Part shown: one piece after another, positions 35,569 through 45,611 of the stretch
Layout: the number at the start of each line of letters is the position of its first letter
How positions within the stretch are numbered: the first letter of the stretch is position 1
DNA from: Garcia nutans
Lineage: Eukaryota; Streptophyta; Magnoliopsida; Malpighiales; Euphorbiaceae
Direction: 5' to 3'
Assembly (NCBI GenBank): GCA_947685225.1
Contig: CANTUV010000035.1
Span: 40,424,001-40,488,000, forward strand
DNA length: 64,000 bases
The notes under the pieces: generated by a model
Database searches by the model: none
What the model was told of the DNA's origin: nothing
The model's input: only the letters and a program-made list of their open reading frames with translations
Program-made: the position numbers and the translations under genes

Positions 35569-36053
35569 TGTAACGACCCTCCCCGACCAGGTCGGCTGCC
35601 CGGCCCACTAGTGGCTTACGGCCCGGCCTTTTCACCACCTGGGCACGGAGTCCGCAGGAGGCAAGCGATCGCTACAGTACTGGACAGCCCTCGCGGCCCA
35701 CCCAGCAGGAATTTGTTTATTTGGCTCCCAAAGGAGTCGCCTCCCTGGATCGAACCCCTGACCTCCCACTTAAGAGAGCCAGCAAGAACCATCCAGTACC
35801 ATTTCTGCTAGTAGCAGAAATGGTACTGGATGGTTCTCGCTGGCTCTCTTAAGTGGGAGGTCAGGGGTTCGATCCAGGGAGGCGACTCCTTTGGGAGCCA
35901 AATAAACAAATTCCTGCTGGGTGGGCCGCGAGGGCTGTCCAGTACTGTAGCGATCGCTTGCCTCCTGCGGACTCCGTGCCCAGGTGGTGAAAAGGCCGGG
36001 CCGTAAGCCACTAGTGGGCCGGGCAGCCAACCTGGTCGGGGAGGGTCGTTACA
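35569..36053. repeat. Near-perfect 242-bp inverted repeat with Pol III-like boxes
   Basis: Arms 35569-35810 and 35812-36053 are mirror images around one central base, with only about two mismatches seen. The sequence is GC-rich, unlike its surroundings. Each arm holds GGTTCGATCC (35866-35875 and mirrored 35747-35756), a B-box match. About 25 bp before it, towards the centre, is TGGCTCTCTTAAG (35841-35853), which resembles an A box. This is the layout of a tRNA-derived SINE, here as two copies head to head. The identical reading frames on opposite strands are mirror artefacts. A foldback element without SINE ancestry is the alternative. Confidence 0.8.
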
Positions 36054-36538
36054 GTTAAAAAGGAATATCCCAATGTATGCCCTAGAAGTTTTGAATTTAT
36101 GTGTATATGTTATGTTGATAAGAAGTAAAGAATTGGGAAAAGAATGTTTATGTATATGTGTTTTGGGTAAGAAAATAGGGTTTAGAGAGAATTGTATATG
36201 TTGTTTATATGATAATATATATAACATATAAGTTGGTCAAATGAGGGGTCAATGCAAGAAGATATTTCCATTTGTGATAGGTGAAATGACTATAAAGGGC
36301 ATTTGATTTTAAAGGAAGCAAGAACAAATGGTTAAAGGGTGTTTTGGTAATTGCTTGAATTGAAACTCTTGGTGGAGATTTAAAGAAGAATTGACTTTGT
36401 TTTCTTCTTCTTTCTCCATTATTGTTGGCCGGCCATCCAAGAAGAGAAAGAGCAAGAGAGGTGTTCTTGATGCTAGAAGCAAATTGAAGAAGCAAGCAAA
36501 GGATTTGGTTAAAGATTTGTGAAATTTCCTCATTTAAG

Positions 36539-36544
36539 GTAAGT
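36539..36544 (+). promoter_or_regulatory. Splice-donor-like GTAAGT in E LTR
   Basis: GTAAGT follows a purine-rich leader with 'agagcaagagagg' words, as in G, D, F and H. A TATA-like CTATAAAG lies upstream near 36290. Confidence 0.5.
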
Positions 36545-36917
36545 ATTCTCTTGTTTTCTTTGGTTATTTTGAAGTTATGTTTGAAATGAATTCGGGTTTG
36601 TTGATTTTGTGATTTGGTGTGTTTGAGATGGGTTTATAAGTGTTAAAATTGATTATAAGATAAAGGATTGGATTGGTGTTGGTTTGGTTGTGAAGATGGT
36701 AAGTTAAATGAAGGTTGTTAGTGAAAGATCAAGAGTTGAGTTGGTTTTAGGGTTTTGAATTGGTGAATGATTAAATGTATGGTTAATTGTGAGTTTTGTG
36801 TTAAACATGCAAAATAGGTATGAATGACTTTGATTACATCCGTTGGAATGAGTTTATGTTGTGCATATTGTGTCTAAATGCCATTAGAAGAGTTTTGGCT
36901 ACAATTAGGGTTTTGTT

Positions 36918-37165
36918 CTTGAGTGACACGGCCAAAAGCAAGAAGAGACACGGCCAAGATTAAGGATTTTTGAGAGACACGGCCATGTCCATGGAAATTT
37001 GGCCGTGTGTGTGAAATTTTGGGGAGGACACGGCCGTGTCCCTTGACCGTGTTCACCACTGCCTGAATTTTTGTTGAGAGACACGGCTGTGTCCCTTGCC
37101 CGTGTCTGCCTTGGGTGAATTGGTATTGAAGAGACACGGCCACAAGCTTGGCCATGTCCCTTTGG
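36918..37165 (+). repeat. GACACGGCC array, E LTR
   Basis: Six or so GACACGGCC starts, some forming stems with nearby GGCCGTGTC. Same relative place as in D and H. Confidence 0.85.
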
Positions 37166-37849
37166 TGTGTTGGCTACTGTGTTTGGTTTTTGTTCTTCTT
37201 ACATGTTTGAAATTGAACTTACATTTGATAATGCATATGAACTATATGAACAAGGTTATGTATTATGCATTGTAAGTCTTGTGAATGGTGCTGTGTTATA
37301 TGGATAATGTACTTTGTAATGTTACATCAATGATGCTATATGTAAACGGTGAAGGATATGATGAGTTAATTGATTATGTATAGCTTGATGGGAATAGTTC
37401 TTTAGTGTGAAAGAGACGAGGATCATCCAAAAAGGTATGTGCAATACAATTTGTTATGATAAATGTTTTAATAATGAATGATGTTAATGTATCTTGAGAA
37501 ATGATGAAATGTGATGTTATCATAATTGATAATGATGATTAAAATGAAATAAATGGACATAGGGTTTATGTGACAATGAATTTAAGATCATGATGTGAAT
37601 GATATGTTTGTTTAGTTAATGTAATTGATGTTGCATATATTAACGATGAAACATGAAATGTGAATTGAGATATAATGTGATATGAAGCCATTGTTATTGG
37701 CAATGATAATTCAATTGAGATATGTGAGGCATGTTTGCCTAAATGATGATGAGAATTGAAAATGATATTGATGATGAAATAATCAATGAATTGTGTATCT
37801 AATGTGTTATTCATTTTCAGAGTTTTGTTGTTGGTGGCATGCCAAATAG

Positions 37850-38080
37850 TAACAATCTCTTGAAGTTAGGTTGGGCTTGATCCTTGAAGCCAAGTTGGGT
37901 TGAAGTTTAACATGTTTTACTCCCCTTGAAGCTTGGTTGGGTCTAGTCCTTGAAGCCTAATTGAGATGTTACAACCCTTGAAGCTAGGTTGGATTAGTTC
38001 TTGAAGCCAAGTTGGGTTGATACTTAGCATGCTTTGTTCCCCTTGAAGCTTGGTTGAACTTAATCCTTGAAGCCTAGTTG
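37850..38080 (+). repeat. CCTTGAAGC tandem repeats, E LTR
   Basis: About eight copies of a unit near 'ccttgaagctaggttggg'. The H LTR has the same block on minus at about 52830-53005. D and G have GTAACAG hairpins at this place instead. Confidence 0.85.
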
Positions 38081-38483
38081 GGATATTGATGAATGTGATA
38101 ATTAAACCAAAGCATTAACTCTGAAAGTCGAATAGCATATTAGTGTCTTTTGGGCCCGAGTCTGTCTTTGTTGTCAATGTGATATACAAGTGTTGAAAAA
38201 GATGAGTAATGAGATCTATGGTTGACTTCATTGGAAATGTGATTCATGATTGGTGTTATGTATAATGTGTGTATTGATAAATTGATTGTGAGTATTAGTG
38301 ACGGGTTGGAAATGGGTGATAATGGTATGTATATATGTACATAATATATGAAATTAGTCGAGATATATGAAAGGTGCAATTAGGAAGGAAAAACATGATA
38401 AGAACTAATGGTATATGGAATGAATATAGTATTATTATATGCTAGAATTTCTATTACGTATATTTATATTTTATATTGTACTA

Positions 38484-38520
38484 CTAAGCTCTCGGGCTTA
38501 GCGCGGTTGTGTAATCGCGC
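38484..38520 (+). other. Conserved double hairpin, E LTR
   Basis: CTAAGC-6nt-GCTTAG followed by GCGCGGT-6nt-ATCGCGC (with a G-T pair). Confidence 0.8.
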
Positions 38521-38843
38521 AGGTGGATATGCGGTTGATCTGGAAGTCCAGCTGTTATGCCACGAGAAGAGTAAGAGTTTGTCGAGACCAACTATAGGGT
38601 AATGCATACATGTATAATTTTTAATTATGATGTATTTCTAATGATAGAGTATTTATATGTCTAAATGAAGATTTGATAAAGATAATGATTTTGTAAATGT
38701 TATTTAAATTAACGTATTATGGTTTTGAACTTTGTTATAGGTTTTTAAAAAATAACGAAAAGTGACATCCTTATACTTTGTATATTTACTGTATGTATAC
38801 TAGGTATATGTATAGTACTTATATAGGGTATCGGGGTGTTACA

Positions 38844-40797
38844 TTATGGCTCTTCTCTCTTTCTTTGTTGCCTCCAGCGGGTATTCTCTTTCTTCCAAAA
38901 ATCGTCTTATAGTATCATACCACACATCATGGTCCGTATCAATTTCCATGATTGTTTCATATTCATAGCAAGGAGTTGATGAACTGGTCAAGATCAGAGT
39001 CTTAAGGAATAAGCTAACATGGTTTTCCCATACCGAAGCCAATGTGGCTAGGGCATCAGCCATCTGATTTTCTTCTCTTGATAGGTGTATAAACCTACAC
39101 TCCTTAAAGTTCTTTTTCATCATGGTCAAGTAATGGTGGTATGGTTTTAATTTTTCTTCTTTCAACTCCCATTCTCCATTTACTTGGGATACAACTAGCA
39201 ATGAATCGCCATAAATTTCCACCTTATCCACCTTCATAGTCATTAGGGTTTCCAAACCAAAAATACAAGCTTCGTATTCCACCATATTATTGGTTGACCT
39301 AAATTTTAATTTTTTGGCTAAAGGGATGAGTTCCCCTTCAGGCGATTCTAGTATAACTCCCAAACCTGCTCCTTTCCTGTTTACTGCTCCATCAAAATAC
39401 ATTTTCCACCCTTGTACTTCAACTGCTTCTAAATGTTCATCCAAAAATTCCAAGATTACCTCTTCGCTTTCTGGTAATGGTTGTTGGGCCAGGAATTCTG
39501 CAACCGCTATACCTTTGATTGTTTTCCTGGTTACATACTCAATCTCAAATTCCTCTAATATTATCAACCATCGACCATATTTTCCAATCAAAGAGGGCGT
39601 CTCCCTTAAGTACTTCATTGGGTCCAACCTGGAAATTGCTTGCACACTATACGATTGAAAGTAATGCCGCAACTTCTTAGAAGACCAAACCATGGCTATA
39701 CAGGTCTTTTCGATGATACTATACTTAATTTCATAAGGTAGGAGCTTTCTACTCAATTAGTAAACGGCATACTCAATCCCCGACTCATCTGCTTGGGCTA
39801 GCATGGCTCCTATCGACTCTTCTTCTACTGCTAAGTATAGTAATAGAGGTTTGTCGGGTTTAGGTGGTTTCAAAACAGGTGGATTCAATAAATACTCTTT
39901 TATTCGATCAAAGGCCTTTTGACATTCTTCATTCCATATGACCGGCTGATTCTTTCTAAGCAATTTGAAGATAGGCTCACAAATTGTTGTGAGCTTTGCT
40001 ATAAATCTGCTAATGTACTGCAGTTTACCAATGAATCCCCGAATTTCTTTCTCCGTCTTTGGGGCTGGCTTATCCTTGATTGCTTTGACTTTGTCAGGAT
40101 CTATCTTAATGCCATTCGGACCAATCACATGTCCCAACAATTTACCTGAGGTAACACTGAATACACACTTCTTCGAGTTTAATCTTATCTTATATTTCAA
40201 AGCTCTATCGAAGAATAACTCTAAGTTTTTGTAGTGTTGCTCCCTTGTGTCCGATTTCACCATCATATCATCAATATATACTTCAACCTCTTTGTGCATC
40301 ATGTCATGAAATAGTGTGGTGGCCATCCTTTGGTAGGTTGCTCCAGCATTCTTTAAGCCGAAAGACATCACCCTATAACAAAATATACCCCATGTAGTAA
40401 TGAAAGCAGTTTTGGCTTTATCCTCCTGGGCCATTAACACTTGATTGTATCCGAAAAATCCATCTATAAATGAGTGTAGCATGCTAGAGGCTGCACTATC
40501 AATGAGAACATCTATATGAGGTAAAGGAAAATCATCTTTAGGGGAAGCCTTGTTTAAATCTCTTTAGTCCATGCAAGCCCTTATTCTTCCATCTTTCTTT
40601 GGCATGGGTACTATATTGGCTAACCAATCTGGATATTCTATTACTTCAAGGAACTTCACTTGTATTTGCTTAGTGACCTCTTCTTTAACCAATTCATCCC
40701 ACTCAGGTCTTAATCGCCTAAGCTTTTGTTTGACAGGTTTAATGTGAGTGTAAGTAGAAATATGATGCTCGGCTATGTCTTGATCTATCCTCGGCAT
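38844..40797 (-). pseudogene. pol: Tat-like reverse transcriptase and two RNase H domains of K
   Basis: RT starts near 40797 (VKQKLRRLRPEWDELVKEEV) and holds the active site YIDDMM near 40275. The usual RNase H follows near 39800-39640. After a linker comes a second RNase H, about 39430-39030: MYFDGAVNRKGAGLGVIL, NNMVEYEACIFGLE, YGDSLLVVSQ and NQMADALATLA, with its acidic residues in place. This second, archaeal-type RNase H is the hallmark of the Tat lineage. Stops at 40564 and 39757 interrupt an otherwise constant frame; both look like Tyr codons changed to TAA. The reading frame runs into element E at 38848 and continues at 35563. Confidence 0.9.
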
Positions 40798-41691
40798 ATC
40801 TTCATAAGACTAAGCAAACACTTCTTCATATTTTTTGAATATTTTTTTAAATCCCTCTCTCTCATGAGGAGTAAGGTCGGATGCTATGCTAATGTTTTTA
40901 GGGTTTTCAGTTGTTCCCAAATTTAATGATTGTGTGTTAACAGAATTAATATTAAAGATGCTCATGTAACTGCTATTTGAATGTATGCAACCATCAGGAG
41001 AAACATCACACAAGTAAGCAAAATTAGACTTTATTGCATTCATTTTGGAAAAGAAAACATCATCATCCTCATACAAAGCAGACAAATTAAAATAAAAATC
41101 AAAACCATTATTCTTAGAATCATAAAGCAGGATGTCTTCAAACTTCTCTTCTACCAGGGCAGCAATCTCTTCCGGAGTCTTCTCGGCTTTCAGGGCAGCT
41201 TCATTCTTCTCTTTTGGATTGGATTCTTTGTTGGTTGACAGGGTGAGCTCTTTCTTCACTTGCTCCACTAGCTCGGCAGCATCTGCAAAAATTTCAAAAC
41301 CTGGGATTAACTTACTCATGAACATGATTGGCTCAGGCCTTCCTTGGAGTGGTCCCATATCTGGAGCGGTCCCATATCTGGAGCTTTGACAAAGATCTCT
41401 TTAAGTGGTGGGAAGCTCATCTTCTCACTCTTCTTTGGCTGGACATCGTTGTCTTCATCATATCCCAACCCTTTCTTGGAAGTTTGAGTTTTAAAATCTG
41501 GTAACTTTGTCAAACCGGCCTTACCTTTTCCAAGACCAGCTCTGGGAAGGTAGTTCATGTTCTTCATCATATTCAAGACTTTGGAATCCATTACTTCATC
41601 ATCGGAAATTGCAGCTACTTGAAAGCCATTGAGAGGCCTCTCAATCATTAGAGCATTAACAATCTCATTATCTTTAGCTTCAATGACTACT
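40798..41691 (-). pseudogene. K pol region with G-patch motif
   Basis: Between protease and RT. A glycine-rich segment, NYLPRAGLGKGKAGL and SKKGLGY (about 41555-41455), matches the G-patch found at this place in Tat/Ogre elements, a possible RNA-binding motif. The downstream half is a low-complexity linker. An exact 17-bp tandem duplication (41351-41367 and 41368-41384) shifts the frame. The frame is also continuous with about 62 codons inside F's LTR (to 41885), which is a chance fusion and not part of the original protein. Confidence 0.75.
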
Positions 41692-42283
41692 GTCTCTGTC
41701 ACATCCCAAAGTTTAGGTAGTCGAGTATTAGGCAAGAAGGACATAAATAAGTGGTCAAATAGAGGCTCGAGATAGTCAAAAACAAAATCAGTGTGCAAAG
41801 GAGGCTCGTGAAGTCGACGGGACCTAAAGGTAATTTTTTGAAAGGCCGAGGACCTAAGTGGAATTTTCTCAAAAGTTAGGGGCAACTATGTAAACTTAAA
41901 AATTAAGTGTCGAAAGTTCTTAATAGTGCCCATATCCGACCCCGGAAGAATATTCTCGAGATTAATCGGGTCATAACCGTGGGTTTCAATTTTTCCCGAA
42001 AACGCACGGTTTAAAAGTTACAATCGATTAATCGCTAGAGGGTATTTTGGTATTTTTACACCCTAGACTATAAAATTACAGCACAAGAAAGTTGAGGGGG
42101 TCAAAATATGAATAAAAGGGAGCCTAATGGCTTGCCAAATAAATAGATAAAAGAAGAAGGCAAGTGGACTAATTAAAAGTGGCCATTTTGCCATAAGGTG
42201 TACCAATGGGAAATCAACACTTACACCAACACATCTTAACCTCTCTTGGCTGCCATTTGGATCAAAATAAGCTAAGGAAAGAA

Positions 42284-42290
42284 TATAAAA
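42284..42290 (+). promoter_or_regulatory. TATA box, F LTR
   Basis: TATAAAA, about 120 bp before the GTAAGA donor-like site. Confidence 0.55.
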
Positions 42291-43579
42291 GCCCTCTCTT
42301 ACATGGTGAACTCGTCCAAACCATAAGAGAAGGAAGAAGGAGGTGATTTTGCCAAAGTTTAAGGCTTTTGGTTAAAGATTTTGGTGACAAACAAGATTAT
42401 AAGGTAAGAGAAACCTATCTCTAGTTTTAGTTTCATGGATTAATGGTTAATTTAAGAGATTGAAATTAGGGTTCATGTAGCTAGATTTGGAGAAAATTCA
42501 AGAAATAATTATTTGAAGGATTTAATGAAAGAAATGATGGTGTTTAATGGTGAAAATAAGCTAGCAACCATTAGAAAAATCATAAGATAAGACTATGTCT
42601 ATGCCTAGGGTTCTTACCTTTGTATATGTGATGTTAAATTTCATAGGAAATCAAGGAGACAAGGACGGAAAGGAAGTGATATAGATGAAGGACTAAGAAA
42701 AAGCAAGGTTTGGTACTTTAACTAATTGTTTGTTCATTTTATTGAAATTTTTCTGTTTTAGAATTAGTGAAATGCTGTGAATTGTATGATTTTTAATTAA
42801 ATATAGAAAAATTCTCTTGAAGTGAATTTTTGATATATTGTGTCTCAATGAGTCTAGAATGACTGAAAAATATGTTGAGTTGAATTTGGAATGGTTATGA
42901 TTTTGGAAAGATTATTTTTTTGACCTACTTTAGGAGGTGCCTTGACTGAGACAACCATGTTTCTGGATTTTTAATAACATTTAGAAAAATAATCTTCTAT
43001 TTAATTTTGGATATGTTGTTGTTTAGTGAGTCTAGTATTTGAGAAAAATAATTTGGAACCACATTGATTGAATTTAATTTACGGAATTCATAAAATTTAG
43101 AACTGCTGTCAGGATGCAGGGCAACTGGAGTAGTCTGATTGGGTGAACTACTTGACCAAGATTTTGTCGAGTTTGATCTGAAATTTTAAAGGAATGATTT
43201 TAAGATGTAAAACTAAATTTTTAAAAATTTTAGAGTTTTTAGTCAAGTAGATTATTTTATACAATTTTTCAAAATAAGGATCAAGTTGAGTCCAAAACCA
43301 GAATTTACTATTCATATGGTCATTTTGCTAATATTCATTTGGTCATTTTTCAAAAGTAATCCAATTGATTCCTTATGCATATAAATGAGCATAGTATGTT
43401 ATTAAAATGACAAAATATGATATTTCACATTGATTAATATAAGAAACATAAGTCGATAATTGTATAATGCATATTCGATTAAGAAATGGCATGAAAATTT
43501 TTTGCTCCACTGGGTATCTGGGATAGTACTGAGTAGGGTAAGGGTATGATATATCATACTATATGCAATGCTGCTTTAA

Positions 43580-43700
43580 TATAGGACTTCGGTCCGAGTT
43601 ATATAGGGTGACGACCCGAGATATATAGGACTTCGGTCCGAGTTATATAGGGCAATCGCCCGAGTTATATAGGACTCCGGTCCGAGGGCTTCGGCCATAG
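43580..43700 (+). repeat. 22-bp tandem ladder of four-base-stem hairpins, F LTR
   Basis: Five units with an exact 22-bp period share the frame ATATAGG...CCGAG. Their stem-loops are GGAC-TTCG-GTCC (43584-43595 and 43628-43639), GGGT-GACG-ACCC, GGGC-AATC-GCCC and GGAC-TCCG-GTCC (43672-43683). A sixth, GGC-TTCG-GCC, follows out of phase near 43687. As RNA, GGAC-UUCG-GUCC is a classic very stable tetraloop hairpin. Stem bases differ between units but every stem pairs. Confidence 0.92.
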
Positions 43701-43953
43701 ATTCTAGAGGGCTTGGTCCGCAATTTTTTTAGGGCCACAACAACAGAATATATATACAATTGTTTCAGTTAGTTCCTTACCATACGTTAGTCTACCAAAT
43801 TACCTTGTGGAGCGAACTGATAAAATGATAATAACTGAATATATGACATGTATGGATTGTTTTTACTGTGATATTATTTTTCAATACGGCTCATTGCTTT
43901 TAAAAGTGCATTATGCTTTTATTATTTATTTTTCGTAATTAGTTAAAGTACCC

Positions 43954-43993
43954 ACTAAGCAACGCTTAGCGAGTTTAGTTTCTTCTAAACTCG
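43954..43993 (+). other. Conserved double hairpin, F LTR
   Basis: CTAAGC-AAC-GCTTAG followed directly by CGAGTTTAG-6nt-CTAAACTCG. The second stem has a different sequence from those of D, E, G and H but the same place. Confidence 0.8.
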
Positions 43994-44481
43994 TAGGTTA
44001 TTAGCAAGGAGCCAGTAGCGAGCAGAGGAGTCCTGCGATCTGTCGGTTATCAACAAACTTAGGTGGTGCTCTTCATTTTGTATTTTGGTATTAGAAACTG
44101 GCATGTACTTATTTGAACAATACAAAGAGATAACTTGATGTAGCATGTAAATCTAGTAATGTATAATAACTGTATGGTTTTAAATTGAGTTGGGTTATGA
44201 ATATAGAAGTGTGAATTCTTCTTGCAGGATTGTAGTTGAGGTTATAAGGGTGGATTATTGGGAGTGTGCTTGAGTTGAATTGTGAAATAAAATATTTTTC
44301 AAAAATAAGAAAAATCAGTTTTGTCGACACTTGGGACCTAGAATTTTAAGGGAGACTCCGTCAAAATTTTTGGAAAATTTTTATAAGGAACATTAAGTAA
44401 GTTGACATAACCAGAGCTCGTATTCTGATGTAGCATTCCTCCTCGGCTTATTCATAGGTCGGGAAGGGGTGTTACAGTCTC

Positions 44482-45007
44482 ATCTCCGTTGGGGAACTTG
44501 ATCTTTTGATGAAGGGTGGAAGGAACTCCACCAAGAGGATGAAACCATGGTCGTCCCAAGAGTAAGGCAAAGGTAATTGGTATGTCTAAAACAACAAACT
44601 CAATAATTGATTCAATTGGACCAACCTTGACAACCGCTTTGAGAGTCCCTTCGGCATGCCTCTTAGTGTTGTCCTAAGCACGAATCGTTACCTCGGTCGG
44701 GTTTAGATCTCTTGTTGACATAGCTAGCTTTGGTAATATCTTAAGTGGACAAACATTTATGGCAGACCCATCATCGACCATTACACATGGAGTCCTCTTC
44801 CCCTTGACTTCTATTTTGATAAAGAGAGGGCGGATGTGGTCTCTCCCTTCCTTCGGTAAGTCTGCATCCGAAAAAGAAACTGCTTCCATATTAACTTCAC
44901 TCTTTTCTTGAACCTCTTCACATTTCATTACTTCCCTAATTTTTATGAAGTTGATCAACTCCTCCGGTGTTGTGGAGGTAGAAATTGACATGCTAGCTAA
45001 GGCTTTG
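44482..45007 (-). pseudogene. Tat-like protease of K
   Basis: Aspartic protease region that would cut the polyprotein. The active-site-like word VMVDDGSAINVCPLKIL lies near 44780-44735, followed by RDLNPTEVTIRA, a stop (TAG, 44674-44676), and in the same frame VLDIPITFALLLGRPWFH, a typical Tat protease end. The frame is cut by F at 44481 and resumes at 41691. It is cut upstream by G at 45008. The single stop fits CAG changed to TAG. Confidence 0.82.
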
Positions 45008-45605
45008 TGTAATATCCCAAAGTGCGCCCTAGATGTTTTGATATTATTGTTGCAATTGGATTGAATGTATATGTTAAATTTGAAAGAGAAAGGAATTTAA
45101 GAGAGAGTGTATATGTTGTATATATAGAAATATATATAACATATACACAAGTCAAATAAGAAAGTCAAAGAAGAAGATATTTATGTTTATTATTGTTGAA
45201 TTAATTAATTAATGGAAAATAGAAATTTAGATGATTGGAAGAGAGTTTATAAGTTATATATATGGAAATATATATAACATATATACAAGTCAAAATGGAT
45301 GGTCAAAGGAAGAAGATATTTAATTTGTTATTTGTGAAATTACTAAAAAGGAAAGTAAGGGAAAGGGAGCTAAAATAAATAGATGAGGGTATTTAAGTAA
45401 TTTTCTTTTTGGAATACTTGGTGGAGGTTTAAAGAGATGAGAAATTTGACTTTGCCATTCATTTTTATTTTTCTTCTTCTTCCTTTGTGGTTTGGCCGGC
45501 CATCACTCAAGCAAGAGAGCAAGAGAGGGATTTGATTTTCCAAGACCAAAATTAAAGGAGTTTTCAAAAAAACAAGATAGAAATTCAAGAAGTTCATCAT
45601 TTTTG

Positions 45606-45611
45606 GTAAGT
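45606..45611 (+). promoter_or_regulatory. Splice-donor-like GTAAGT in G LTR
   Basis: GTAAGT after a purine-rich leader. With the acceptor at 48255 it would define a 2650-base leader intron containing the rest of the LTR and the PBS. Confidence 0.5.

Larger units (their letters stand above)
35569..38843 (+). mobile_element. Element E: solo chromoviral LTR with a foldback at its 5' edge
   Basis: The TTATG duplications at 35564-35568 and 38844-38848 show that everything between is one insertion event plus later changes. From 36054 on it is a single LTR, starting inside the expected TGTAATATCCC and ending GGTGTTACA. It resembles the LTR of H closely: start text, GGCCGGCC site, 'ccttgaagc' repeats (37850-38080), GACACGGCC array. 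No PBS or PPT adjoins, so it is a solo LTR made by recombination between two LTRs. The first three bases of the LTR are separated from the rest by a 485-bp inverted repeat. Confidence 0.85.
41697..44476 (+). mobile_element. Element F: solo chromoviral LTR
   Basis: 2780 bp from TGTCACATCCC to GGGGTGTTACA with GTCTC duplications at 41692-41696 and 44477-44481. No internal sequence is present, so it is a solo LTR, inserted in K between protease and G-patch. It has a TATA box (42284-42290), a splice-donor-like GTAAGA (42404-42409), a 22-bp hairpin ladder (43580-43700) and the double hairpin (43954-43993). Two blocks of it reappear in the G LTR. Confidence 0.92.
17183..45007 (-). mobile_element. 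Element K: giant Tat/Ogre-like Ty3/gypsy element, 3' portion
   Basis: Read on minus from the right: protease (44482-45007), G-patch region (40798-41691), RT and two RNase H domains (38844-40797), integrase (34399-35563), then two genes in antisense (23604-33985 and 20874-23219), a hairpin repeat (19440-20290), PPT (19403-19416) and 3' LTR (17183-19402). The second, archaeal-type RNase H marks the Tat lineage, where extra antisense genes between pol and 3' LTR are known. Without D, E and F the visible part is about 12.6 kb; gag and 5' LTR lie beyond G's insertion, so the original was very large. That LTR and pol belong together is inference from strand, order and the PPT. Confidence 0.72.

Noticed and set aside
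35841..35875. Possible tRNA gene (A and B box)
   Set aside because: Spacing and boxes suit a SINE promoter, but no cloverleaf with acceptor stem can be formed from the arm.
35422..36227. Three overlapping frames on both strands with the same Pro/Arg-rich peptide
   Set aside because: They are the two arms of the inverted repeat read in mirror image; the peptide has no protein-like family pattern.
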